Assembly: GCA_964607765.1 (NCBI GenBank)
Contig: CAZSNT010000174.1
Coordinates: 1-20,317 of the forward strand
DNA from: CAZSNT01 sp964607765
Lineage (GTDB): Bacteria; Verrucomicrobiota; Lentisphaeria; Oligosphaerales; JABHEG01
Direction: 5' to 3'
Length of the DNA: 20,317 nucleotides
Positions 1 through 7,698 of the stretch are shown in pieces (position 1 is the first letter of the stretch; each line of letters opens with the position of its first letter). Position numbers and translations under genes: made by a program. The notes under the pieces were generated by a model that saw nothing but the letters and a program-made list of their open reading frames with translations, searched no databases and had not been told where the DNA came from.

Positions 1-16
1 CGGCTCGGGAGAGCCG
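1..16. terminator. Short GC-rich hairpin at window edge
   Basis: CGGCTC pairs with GAGCCG around a GGGA loop, giving a perfect 6-bp stem. There is no T-run after it. It could end a gene lying left of the window or be the edge of a dispersed intergenic repeat. Bases 17-162 hold no convincing gene; the ORFs there are out-of-frame extensions into the HEAT gene. Confidence 0.3.
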
Positions 17-162
17 GGCTACGGGGGATGCCTCACATAACTGACGCGTTACCCGGGCACAGTGTTCCGGCTTGCCTCGCCGAACGCGTGAGATTACTGT
101 TTGAACGAGACCGGGGCCGGATGGCGTTGGTTGGTGGTCTGCCAAGCTCCTCGTATCTCCAC

Positions 163-176
163 CCTCCAGACGGAGG
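163..176 (+). promoter_or_regulatory. Shine-Dalgarno site inside a small hairpin
   Basis: The ribosome binding site of the HEAT gene (GGAGG, 172-176, six bases before the ATG) is exactly complementary to CCTCC at 163-167 across a four-base AGAC loop. The SD fixes the start at 183. The hairpin could partly hide the SD in the mRNA; whether it regulates anything is not known. Confidence 0.5.
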
Positions 177-182
177 AAGTCC

Positions 183-992
183 ATGCATCGATCATCGCAG
201 TTGCTGCACGGCGTCGCCTGCCTGCTTCTGGCTGTCTCGGCCGCAACGGCTGGGGGCAGACGCGTCGCGAAAGCCGACATCGAACGCTGGATCAGGGATC
301 TGCGCTCTGGCAGCGGCACGCGGCGAAGCAAAGCGGCCGTCAGCCTTGTCAAGACGGGGCCCGCCGCGGCGCAACTGCTCAGCGACGCCGTAGTGAAAGG
401 TCCCGTCCAGTTCCGCCTGGACGTCATCGAGGTCCTCGACCGGATCGACTGCGGCGACTCTGACTGGGCAATTGCAGACGCCGCAGTCAGCGATCGCGAC
501 AGTGCCGTTCGGGACCGCGCGCTCAAGGCGCTTCGCGAGGGCAAAGGCGAGGCGGCCCGGGACCGTCTCGTCGAACTGGCTCGGGACAGATCGCCCAAGA
601 CCCGACAACGCGCCGCGGAGGTCATTCGTGCGGCAGGCGCAGTTGAGGCGGTCGACGAACTGATCCGGCAGCTCGAGCACGAGCTGCCCCTGGACGGCGC
701 GAAAGCAACCGTGTCGGTGCGCGCCGAACGCAGCGATTTTCGAGGCTACGATGACCACTCCACCACCTACAACATCCAGACGCCGCAGGGCCCCCGTAAG
801 GTCACCCAGAAACACCTGATGCCGGTGATCGGCTCGACCACGGTCGAAACGACCGTCATCATCGGACTGACCAAAGGACTTGAGACAATCACCAGACAGA
901 AGTTCGGCAAAGATATCCGCAAGTGGCAAGCGTGGTGGCGCCGACACAGGGCGGATTTCGGCGGCGGCGCCGCCCCCGCACCAACACGTTGA
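183..992 (+). CDS. Secreted HEAT-repeat protein
   Basis: A 269-residue protein. Residues 1-23 form a signal peptide with a hydrophobic core ending near the ATAGG stretch, so export is likely. Residues about 32-165 are helical repeats of HEAT/PBS type, with recurrent AA/VR/AL motifs such as DSAVRDRALKAL and SPKTRQRAAEVI. Such repeats serve as protein-binding scaffolds; no catalytic residues are visible. The tail ends in FGKDIRKWQAWWRRH, resembling a C-terminal signature (FG.D...W..WW) seen in HEAT proteins of Planctomycetes and Verrucomicrobia-type bacteria. The start is supported by GGAGG at 172-176. The gene converges on the RluA gene, with a hairpin between them. Binding partner and role are unknown; it need not belong to the minus-strand cluster. 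Confidence 0.8.
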   Translation: MHRSSQLLHGVACLLLAVSAATAGGRRVAKADIERWIRDLRSGSGTRRSKAAVSLVKTGPAAAQLLSDAVVKGPVQFRLDVIEVLDRIDCGDSDWAIADAAVSDRDSAVRDRALKALREGKGEAARDRLVELARDRSPKTRQRAAEVIRAAGAVEAVDELIRQLEHELPLDGAKATVSVRAERSDFRGYDDHSTTYNIQTPQGPRKVTQKHLMPVIGSTTVETTVIIGLTKGLETITRQKFGKDIRKWQAWWRRHRADFGGGAAPAPTR

Positions 993-1037
993 GCCAATGC
1001 CCCAGGAACGGAGAGTCGCTGTAGGTGACCGGCCACC

Positions 1038-1058
1038 CCACCCACCTCGCGTGGGTGG
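1038..1058. terminator. Hairpin between convergent genes
   Basis: CCACCCAC (1038-1045) pairs perfectly with GTGGGTGG (1051-1058) around CTCGC. It sits between the converging HEAT and RluA genes (gap 993-1066), a typical place for a bidirectional terminator. Neither strand has a clear T-tract, so intrinsic termination is uncertain. The right arm and following bases (1050-1065) match 3789-3804 in 15 of 16 positions, so it may also be part of a repeat family. Confidence 0.5.
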
Positions 1059-1066
1059 TGAGCGAA

Positions 1067-2041
1067 TCAACTCAACGCCATTCGGTCCTGCCCCGCGAGC
1101 CTCTCCCAACGCCGTTGTTCGCGGCTGCGCAATGACCCGAACTTCGCAGGTTCTGCCACGCTGCACAGACACGAACTGCCGCTGTGCGGGTGCTCGAACT
1201 CAAGCTCCACAGCCCACAGGAACAGGCCCTTGCCGCGTAGTACCTGACCAGCCACCCCGTAGGCCCGATCGCCGACCACCGGATGCCCCAGATGCGCGAA
1301 ATGCCGCCGGATCTGATGCGTCCGCCCCGTCCGCGGCCAGGCATCGACCGTGGTCAACCACTCCGTGCGCACGGCCCGGGTGTGCGACACGACACGGTAG
1401 AAGGTGCAGGCGTCACGGCCCTCGACAGCCTCTCGGACCTCGCCCTGCGCCCCGGGTTCCGCTCGCAGCTTTCCGCACAGCACGGCCCGATACCACTTCC
1501 GCACGGTCCGGGCCTGGAACTGGTGTCCCAGCGCAACCATGGCGCCCGCCGTCTTACCGCAGAGCAGGAGCCCGCCGGTGGGCGAATCAAGCCGATGCAC
1601 GGGCAGCGGCGCGGGCAGCGCATCGGGCAGCACGGAAGGTTGGAGACTGCCGGACAGAGCGTTGGCCACCGTCCGAAACAGGTTCCCGCTCACGGGAATG
1701 CCCGGCGGCTTTTCGATGACCGCAAGCCAGTCATCCTGATGGACAACAGTCAGCGGCAACCGGAACACGCGGCCGGGGCACGTACGGGAGGCGAGTAACT
1801 CGATGCGCTGGCCGGCCCTCGGGTGCCACTGCGGCTGCGCCGGCTCGCCGTCGAGCAGAATCTCGCCCTTCTTGATCCTCTTGTAGGCACTGCGCCGGGA
1901 GGCCAACTGCTCGAACACGCGACAGGCATAGGCATCAAGCCGATCGTCGCAGTCACCGGCGGGAACCACGTGCACGGCACACACGAGCGCCCCGTCGGAA
2001 CCGGGCGTCCCCCCCTGTCCTGTCGCGTCAGCGGCGCTCAT
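1067..2041 (-). CDS. RluA-family RNA pseudouridine synthase
   Basis: A 324-residue cytoplasmic enzyme that would isomerise uridine to pseudouridine in rRNA or tRNA. Residues about 32-85 form an S4 RNA-binding domain (DDRLDAY, then KKGEILLDGEPA). The catalytic RluA domain follows: the family motif HRLD.PT.GLLL starts at H149, making D152 the predicted catalytic aspartate; the later GRTHQIRRHFAHLGHP..GD..YG motif is also intact. Length is normal for RluA/RluC/RluD enzymes. The target uridine cannot be told from sequence, so no specific name is given. The ATG begins directly after the TAG of the upstream esterase gene (TAG|ATG), with no strong SD of its own, so translation probably depends on ribosomes finishing the esterase. 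Confidence 0.93.
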   Translation of the reverse strand: MSAADATGQGGTPGSDGALVCAVHVVPAGDCDDRLDAYACRVFEQLASRRSAYKRIKKGEILLDGEPAQPQWHPRAGQRIELLASRTCPGRVFRLPLTVVHQDDWLAVIEKPPGIPVSGNLFRTVANALSGSLQPSVLPDALPAPLPVHRLDSPTGGLLLCGKTAGAMVALGHQFQARTVRKWYRAVLCGKLRAEPGAQGEVREAVEGRDACTFYRVVSHTRAVRTEWLTTVDAWPRTGRTHQIRRHFAHLGHPVVGDRAYGVAGQVLRGKGLFLWAVELEFEHPHSGSSCLCSVAEPAKFGSLRSREQRRWERLAGQDRMALS

Positions 2042-3664
2042 CTACCACTCGTCGGTGCGGAACAGGGACGCGGGCAGGCCTTCGCGGTTGTAGAGGTTTG
2101 CACCCTCCGCGTTAGTGGCCCACGCGTAGCGCACAGCCACAGGCGCGGGGATCTCGTTATGCCAGATTTCCACGCAGTCCCTGCCCGTTATCTTGGCCTG
2201 AGCCCATTCCCACTGGCGATCCTCGCCGCAGACCTGGAAACGCTTCAGCGGCTCGTCCGCAGGCTTGGCGGGATCGAGCAGAGGCTTATGCCCGACCATC
2301 AGGCCGCTGCCGACGTGGTCGAATGTCACGACTATCCTGCCGCCTTCGATGCGATGGCTCTTGTACAGGGGGCCGCTGCAGGCGGCCAGCGGCTTGCCAT
2401 AGTCGCGCGCCAGCGCCCAGAGCGCCAGCCGCTTGCCCGCATCCATCTTGTTACGGGGATGGATGTCTTTGGCTTCACCGACATCGTTGAGCACGGCCAT
2501 GCCGGTGTTCACGAGCGCGAGTGAACGGCGCTGCTGATCGCACACGTGCACCCACGGATCATCGTCGACCGGCGTTTCCGGAGCCGCTTGGAATTGAGCC
2601 AACTGGCAGTAGTAGAACGGGAAGTCGCCCTGCCCCCAAAGCTGACGCCAGCCCTGGATCATCCGGGTGAAGTAAAGGCTGTATTCCTTGGCGTGCTGAC
2701 GGCGATTGGACTCGCCCTGATACCAGATGGCGCCCTTCACAGCGTAGGGAATCAGGGGATGGATCATGGCGTTGAACAGCGCGGAACACGTGGTGCGGCT
2801 CTGATTGGGCGGCGACGGCATACGCGGGCGGCGCGGCGGGCGCTTCTTGTCAGCTTTCGCCTGCGCAACGGCGGCCTTCCACTTCTCAATCTGCTCCTCG
2901 AAGCGAGCCTTTACCTTGTCGGGGTCCCAGTCGGCAATCCGCTCGTTGACAGCCGTGTGCTGCTGGTCGTAGAACGCCTTCATGTCCGGGTTGTCCCGGA
3001 AGGCCGACGGTGGAATCCACGGCTCAACCAGCGTGCCGCCCCAGGGGCACTTGATCAAACCGATCGGCACGCCCAACTCCCGACGCAGCTCCCGGGCGAA
3101 GAAATAGCCCGTACCGGTGAACTGGCCGTTCTTCTCCGGCGCGCACGCAATCCAGGCGCCGTTAAAATCGTCCAGTGCCTTGTTGGTCGACGCCACGTGC
3201 GGCACGGCTATCTGCCGCAGCAGCGGATCAGAGGCGGTCTTCACCTCGTTCGCAACGTAGTCCGCCAGTGGCTGGTGTTCCGGGTCCCGCGTGTTCCGGC
3301 TCAGAGCATTCAACGTGAAGTCCATATTGGACTGCCCGCCGCACAGCCACACCTCGCCGACCAGAACATTGTCGATGGTCTTCGTCTCACCACCGACCTC
3401 AACGGTCATGGTCGCCGGGGCGGACGACGCTTTCATCGCCGGCAAACGCACCATCCACTTGCCGCCGGCAGGTGTGGTAGCGGTCACCGATGCGTCACCG
3501 AAGCGCACCGTCGCCTTGGTGCCTGCCTCAGCCCAGCCCCAGACCGGGACCTCGCGCCCCTGCTGCAGCACCATGCCGCTGCTGAACAGCGCCGGGAGCT
3601 TTACCTCGGCACTCAGATTCACTGCCAGCAGAACGAGGAAAGCCAGCACATGACGACACTTCAT
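2042..3664 (-). CDS. Secreted SGNH esterase, sialate O-acetylesterase family
   Basis: A 540-residue protein of the SASA family, which removes O-acetyl groups from sialic acids or from plant and algal glycans. I start it at 3664 rather than at the longest ORF end (3721) because AAAGGAAG precedes this ATG and a clean signal peptide follows (MKCRHVLAFLVLLAVNLSA). A beta-sandwich region covers about 20-100. SGNH blocks are present: GQSNM with predicted nucleophile S112, WYQGESN at 314-320, and a D-I-H motif with D400 and H402 completing the triad. A basic insertion rich in K, R and P (about 245-290) is unusual and may be a surface loop. Export points to action on extracellular or periplasmic glycan. 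It is followed with no gap by the RluA gene. Confidence 0.88.
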   Translation of the reverse strand: MKCRHVLAFLVLLAVNLSAEVKLPALFSSGMVLQQGREVPVWGWAEAGTKATVRFGDASVTATTPAGGKWMVRLPAMKASSAPATMTVEVGGETKTIDNVLVGEVWLCGGQSNMDFTLNALSRNTRDPEHQPLADYVANEVKTASDPLLRQIAVPHVASTNKALDDFNGAWIACAPEKNGQFTGTGYFFARELRRELGVPIGLIKCPWGGTLVEPWIPPSAFRDNPDMKAFYDQQHTAVNERIADWDPDKVKARFEEQIEKWKAAVAQAKADKKRPPRRPRMPSPPNQSRTTCSALFNAMIHPLIPYAVKGAIWYQGESNRRQHAKEYSLYFTRMIQGWRQLWGQGDFPFYYCQLAQFQAAPETPVDDDPWVHVCDQQRRSLALVNTGMAVLNDVGEAKDIHPRNKMDAGKRLALWALARDYGKPLAACSGPLYKSHRIEGGRIVVTFDHVGSGLMVGHKPLLDPAKPADEPLKRFQVCGEDRQWEWAQAKITGRDCVEIWHNEIPAPVAVRYAWATNAEGANLYNREGLPASLFRTDEW

Positions 3665-3802
3665 GACACTTCCTTTCGTGAACTCCCTGAACGACGCAAA
3701 CAGAAACACCAATATGACCACTCGACGCTGCAGAGCAAGACCACACGAAGCGTGAATGGCGTTAACTCAAGGGCCAGAAATCGCTGCACGTGGGTGGTGA
3801 GG

Positions 3803-3884
3803 GATGGGGAGGAAGGTGGTGTGGGTGCACTCCTCGCGGGACCAATCTCGCTCACCCACGGCACGAGGCCGTGGGGGTCGTTTC
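3803..3884. repeat. 82-bp direct repeat, copy 1
   Basis: Identical to 3901-3982 at 80 of 82 positions (differences at 3809 and 3832), with a 98-bp offset. It contains a hairpin at 3855-3875: CCCACGGC pairs with GCCGTGGG around ACGAG. A second possible pairing joins GTGGGTG near 3821 with CACCCAC near 3854. The hairpin could act as a terminator or mRNA 3'-end stabiliser after the kinase gene. Confidence 0.9.
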
Positions 3885-3885
3885 A

Positions 3886-3907
3886 AAGCCGACAGTTTGA
3901 GATGGGA
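3886..3907 (-). repeat. Degenerate copy of kinase 3' end
   Basis: This 22-base stretch matches 4011-4032 at 19 of 22 positions. The latter encodes the last residues of the kinase (FHLELPAC). It lies between the two 82-bp copies, suggesting that the duplication captured the end of the kinase gene. Spacing to the original is 125 bp rather than 98, so an indel of about 27 bp must also have occurred. Confidence 0.65.
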
Positions 3908-3982
3908 AGGAAGGTGGTGTGGGTGCACTGCTCGCGGGACCAATCTCGCTCACCCACGGCACGAGGCCGTGGGGGTCGTTTC
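3901..3982. repeat. 82-bp direct repeat, copy 2
   Basis: Second copy of the 82-bp element, closer to the kinase gene. Its hairpin is at 3953-3973, 30 bases past the kinase stop codon (4003-4005) in the direction of transcription. The loop and both stem arms are unchanged between copies, so structure is preserved. Confidence 0.9.
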
Positions 3983-4002
3983 TGACTCAACGGCACTCCG
4001 CA

Positions 4003-6234
4003 CTAGACGCAAGCCGGCAGTTCGAGATGGAACCGTGTGAACTTGCCCACCTCACTTTCCACGCGCAGCTCGCCGCCATGTTCGCTGACGATCCCGTGGC
4101 TGATGCTCAACCCCAGTCCCGTACCGAGCGCCCTGTCCTTTGTTGTGAAGAACGGATCGAACATGCGCTCGCGCACGTCCTCCGGGATGCCGATGCCGTG
4201 ATCCTCCACCGTGATCCGGACCCACGGCGACGCGGCGCGCTCGAACTGCCGGACGCTCAGCCGCATGGTCTTGCCCTCGCTGTAGCCGGGGAACCGCGCG
4301 TTCAGGGCCTCGCAGGCGTTCGCCAACAGGTTGAGCAGCACCTGCTGGATCTGCTGGCTGCAGCAACGCACAGGCAGTGACGCGTCAGGCACGTCAGTCT
4401 CGAACTGGATCTGGTCACGGCGGATGATTGTGCGGATCAGAGGCACAATGTGCTCAACAATCTCGCCAATGTCCGCCAGAGCCGGCACCTCGCGCTCATC
4501 GCGCGCAAAGGCAAGCAGGCTGCGTACTATACCGGCAACACGCCAACTCTCGTTGATGATCTCATCCGCGAACTCCGCAGCCTCGCTCCCGGGAGTCACA
4601 CCGTCCAGGATAAGCTGTGCGTAGTTCATGATGCCGTTGATGGGGTTGTTGATCTCGTGGGCCACGCCCCCTGCGAGCGTGCCCAGGGACTCGAGCTTCT
4701 GCTTCTGACGCGCATGTGCCTCGCGGAGCCGCTCCTCGGTAACATCCCAGAAGATCCCGAGCAACCCCGTGACGTTGCCTGCCTCATCCCGCACGGGAGT
4801 CTTCACCGCCTCCACCCACAACGTCTTCCCCGCACGAACGTGTTCCTCCACCTGTTCGAGCACCGTTCCCGTCTCCATCACACGTCGATCGTCCTGCCGG
4901 TACTTCTCGGCAAGCGCCGACGGGAACAGGTCGTGGTCCGTCTTGCCTATCAGGTCCTCGATCGCGGCACCGACGAATCTGCAGAAGCTGCCGTTCGCGG
5001 AAACGAACCGGGACTCCGTGTCTTTGAGGAACACACACTGCGTCAGGTTCTCGATCAACGCCCGGTGAACGGCCTCACGGGCGGCGAGTTCCTTTGTCCG
5101 CGCTGCCACGCGAGCCTCGAGTTCATCACGGGCCTCGCGCAACGCCGCTCCCCGCTCCCTGACCCGCGCCGCCATAGTCGCGAAGTGCGCAGACAACACC
5201 CGGATCTCACGAACCCGATGTCGCCGCGGCGCCGCGGCGGGCTCGCAGTCGTCAGCCAGCGACGTCACCATCTCGTGCAGCCCGGCCAGCGGCATGACGA
5301 TGCTGCGACGTGCAAGCGCGAGTGCAGCGGCAACTGCGAGCAACGTCACAACAGCCAACACTGCGATGATGTGGACCATCGTTGAACGATATGCCGCACG
5401 GATATCCGACTGGTCGGTGGAGTAGATCAGACTCACACCGACGGGACTCAGGTCCAGCCGCACCTGCGTTCCTTCGCCCTTCGTGCCAAGCCGGATGATG
5501 CGCGCCTCGCCCCGACGCAGCTCCAGGCATGCCTCGTCGAGCAGTCCGGAGAGGATCCCCGTTTTCTCGAACTCGGCCAACGGCACCTCGGCAACGAGGA
5601 CGCCCTCCACCAGGCCGCCGTGATGGACGGGAACGGCCAAGCGCCAGTAGTGGCCAGCCGCCGCGTCCGTGCTGATCGCACAGTGCGAGTCGGCATGCAT
5701 CGAGGAGTGGTCCGGCATCGCGGCGGGACCGCGTGCGCTGTCCGAGTGCGTGTGCGCCGAGAGCAACGAAGCCACCCAGGGGCTGCTGCCGTAATTGAAT
5801 CCCGGCAGAGCCGACGTGCGGTGGATCACCTGTCCCTCAAAATCAAGCAATGCGAGGGGGTAATGCTCCCCCAGAATCGACAGATCCGAGAGGAAGTCCG
5901 CCACAACGGCCCGATCCTGCCCGGGATGCATGACCGCCTGGACGATCAGCGGGAAGTGCGAGTGATGATGCAGGACGTTGAGGCGGGTATCCAGGAACGA
6001 CTGGAACAACTGCCCAATCGCCAGCAGTTTCTCTTCGCGGTCCCGCCGCTGGATTTGCTCGAACTCGTGCCGTACGGCGAGCGTCAGGAGTACGGCGAAG
6101 CAGGCGCTGAGCACAAGGACCAGGATCAGGATCGAGGCACTGACCAGATGCGCGATCGGCGTACCGCCCGGCGTGCCGGCCACCTTCCCTTCCCCTGCAT
6201 CGACCGGCGTACCTGCAGTGCCCAATGCGGTCAC
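4003..6234 (-). CDS. Membrane PAS sensor histidine kinase
   Basis: A 743-residue two-component sensor. A hydrophobic helix at about 29-53 and another at 287-309 enclose an extracytoplasmic sensor region of about 230 residues. HAMP-like and coiled segments (about 310-385) follow, then a PAS domain (about 387-503) and the HisKA dimerisation helix with H-box GGVAHEINNPINGI, phosphorylated H526. The ATPase domain has N-box N635/N639, G1 DHGIGIP at 678-684, F-box FDPFFTTK and G2 GTGLGLS at 704-710. No receiver domain is fused and no response regulator is nearby. The start codon is GTG at 6234; it overlaps the TGA of the binding-protein gene (GTGA, 6231-6234), which implies coupled translation and a shared task. 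The sensor region has a His/Met-rich stretch at 161-185. Confidence 0.93.
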   Translation of the reverse strand: MTALGTAGTPVDAGEGKVAGTPGGTPIAHLVSASILILVLVLSACFAVLLTLAVRHEFEQIQRRDREEKLLAIGQLFQSFLDTRLNVLHHHSHFPLIVQAVMHPGQDRAVVADFLSDLSILGEHYPLALLDFEGQVIHRTSALPGFNYGSSPWVASLLSAHTHSDSARGPAAMPDHSSMHADSHCAISTDAAAGHYWRLAVPVHHGGLVEGVLVAEVPLAEFEKTGILSGLLDEACLELRRGEARIIRLGTKGEGTQVRLDLSPVGVSLIYSTDQSDIRAAYRSTMVHIIAVLAVVTLLAVAAALALARRSIVMPLAGLHEMVTSLADDCEPAAAPRRHRVREIRVLSAHFATMAARVRERGAALREARDELEARVAARTKELAAREAVHRALIENLTQCVFLKDTESRFVSANGSFCRFVGAAIEDLIGKTDHDLFPSALAEKYRQDDRRVMETGTVLEQVEEHVRAGKTLWVEAVKTPVRDEAGNVTGLLGIFWDVTEERLREAHARQKQKLESLGTLAGGVAHEINNPINGIMNYAQLILDGVTPGSEAAEFADEIINESWRVAGIVRSLLAFARDEREVPALADIGEIVEHIVPLIRTIIRRDQIQFETDVPDASLPVRCCSQQIQQVLLNLLANACEALNARFPGYSEGKTMRLSVRQFERAASPWVRITVEDHGIGIPEDVRERMFDPFFTTKDRALGTGLGLSISHGIVSEHGGELRVESEVGKFTRFHLELPACV

Positions 6235-7511
6235 CGGTCATCCCCCCCCGCTGGCGCCAGCAGAATCTCGCCATGCTGCCCGTACCGGGCCATGGTCAGG
6301 TCGTCGATGGAGAGGGCCTCATGCGCATCAGGGTGCGCCTCGTCAAACACGCCGAACGGCCTCACGTACGTCTTGACCAAGCCGCGGACAGGCGTCTCGA
6401 GCTTCTCAAGCGCCGCGCGCAGGCGCCGCCGGTCAGCCACGATGTTCTCGGTCAGGCCGACATCCTTGACGGCCGCTATCAGCAGACGCGTCAAGTCGTA
6501 GGCGTGAGCAAAGCCGGCCGGGGCACGGATGTCGCGCGGATCGTCGAGCACGTCCGGGAAGAGCTCTTGAGCGCGGGCGAACACTGCTTCGGCTAACGGA
6601 TCCGCGGGCTTCTTCAGGAAAGAGAAACGTGTCTGGATGAAGACCAGGTCCAGCCGCTCTCTCAGCTGTGTGTCGATCACCTGCGGGAAGTCTCCGCCTG
6701 TTATCCCCCAATGGCTGCAGATGGGCACGCGCTGGGCTGCGGGCAACTCGCACATCACGTGAGCAAGCGTCTTGCCCTCGGCCGCGTTCGCGACCAGCAG
6801 AATGACGTCCGCCCCCGCCCTCTGTATCTCGTGCAGCAGGATCCGGGCGCCACTTCTCCCCAAACCCCAGTTGAACCACCTCAGCGCAGCTGGCGTCACC
6901 CCGAGATCCGCCAGGGCTGCCGTCATCGTGGCCTCGTTCGACCGCCCCCAGCCGGTGTTCTCCAGCAGCAGTGCGGGCTTGCGGAACCCGCGCTGCCGAA
7001 CCGCATAACGAGCAATGACGTAGCCCGCCTTCGTGTCGTCGACCGACAGTCGGAAGATCCAGTTCTCACGGGACGGGTACCGCGTGATAGGACCGGCTGC
7101 AGCCCAAGGGTCGAGCAGGAGAATGCCTTTCTCGTTGATGAAGTCACGGTGAGTCAGAACGGGGGGTGAGTGCAGCCCGCAGAAGACAGCGAGCGCCCGA
7201 TCGTCGGCCAGGTACGCTTCTAGATGCCGTTTGCTGCGCCGCGTATTGCCGCGGTGATCTCTGACCACGACCTCGACCCGCAGTCCCCCCAGACGCCCGT
7301 CCACTTCGTCAAGCGCGGTGCGAATGCCCTGCTCAATGGCAACCCCGGCCGCCTTCGCCCCCGTGCGGTCAGCATCGATGTGAAGACGAACAAGGCCCGG
7401 TGCGTCAGCTGCTGCTGACGGCTGCGTGACTACAGCCATGGACACCGCCGTCATGACCATCCCCCATCGGCCTGACCACGAACGCCAAAGCCACGCAACA
7501 GATCCACGCAT
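6231..7511 (-). CDS. Periplasmic ligand-binding protein (branched-chain amino-acid receptor type)
   Basis: A 426-residue type 1 periplasmic binding protein resembling the Leu/Ile/Val ABC receptor family (Peripla_BP_6). I start it at 7511: GGGGGAAAG precedes this ATG and a signal peptide follows, with an AXA-like site near residues 33-36 (PSAAADA). The longer reading from 7577 adds 22 residues that do not look like a signal sequence. The mature part alternates beta strands and helices: an N-terminal lobe with EQGIRTALDEVDG and DHRGNTRRSKRHLE, then AVFCGLHSPPVL, then the second lobe with ALLLENTGWGRSN and ADVILLVANAAEG. No permease or ATPase gene is nearby, and the stop overlaps the kinase start, so it more likely presents a ligand to the kinase than feeds a transporter. 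The ligand is unknown. Confidence 0.85.
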   Translation of the reverse strand: MRGSVAWLWRSWSGRWGMVMTAVSMAVVTQPSAAADAPGLVRLHIDADRTGAKAAGVAIEQGIRTALDEVDGRLGGLRVEVVVRDHRGNTRRSKRHLEAYLADDRALAVFCGLHSPPVLTHRDFINEKGILLLDPWAAAGPITRYPSRENWIFRLSVDDTKAGYVIARYAVRQRGFRKPALLLENTGWGRSNEATMTAALADLGVTPAALRWFNWGLGRSGARILLHEIQRAGADVILLVANAAEGKTLAHVMCELPAAQRVPICSHWGITGGDFPQVIDTQLRERLDLVFIQTRFSFLKKPADPLAEAVFARAQELFPDVLDDPRDIRAPAGFAHAYDLTRLLIAAVKDVGLTENIVADRRRLRAALEKLETPVRGLVKTYVRPFGVFDEAHPDAHEALSIDDLTMARYGQHGEILLAPAGGDDR

Positions 7512-7698
7512 GGGCACTTTCCCCCCGGGTGCTTCTGGAAGCGACACGGCCACACAGGCCACAGCCATGCTGTGCACCTACCCTGGATAACAGTACACCA
7601 AGCCAGGCACACAGGCAAGGAACAGTCCCGGCAAGACGTTTCTGGGACAACCTGCTGCGAAGCGATGCCGCACGGTCCGAGGCGTTGCGAGGGCCGTT

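Larger units (their letters stand above)
3665..4002. other. 338-bp intergenic region with tandem repeats
   Basis: This gap separates the histidine kinase from the esterase gene. Bases 3665-3788 are the esterase leader, with the SD AAAGGAAG near 3670-3677 on the minus strand and no clear promoter. From 3789 onward the sequence is repetitive: a GTGGGTGGTGAG motif, two near-identical 82-bp copies, and a degenerate echo of the kinase 3' end. No convincing small gene was seen on either strand. Confidence 0.7.

Noticed and set aside
1067..1083. Ten-base match GAATGGCGTT between the RluA gene end (minus strand) and 3754-3763
   Set aside because: Too short and not collinear with the other shared motifs; treated as chance.
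192..1172. Minus-strand ORF (326 codons) opposite the HEAT gene
   Set aside because: Overlaps both the HEAT gene and the end of the RluA gene, and the HEAT frame has the signal peptide and SD.
2546..3985. Plus-strand ORF (479 codons) opposite the esterase and across the tandem repeats
   Set aside because: It is antisense to the SGNH gene and its last part simply translates the 82-bp repeats; no domain seen.
6231..7511. Annotating the receptor as an amino-acid transporter component
   Set aside because: No permease or ATPase genes lie nearby and the gene is translationally joined to a kinase, so a transport role is not supported here.
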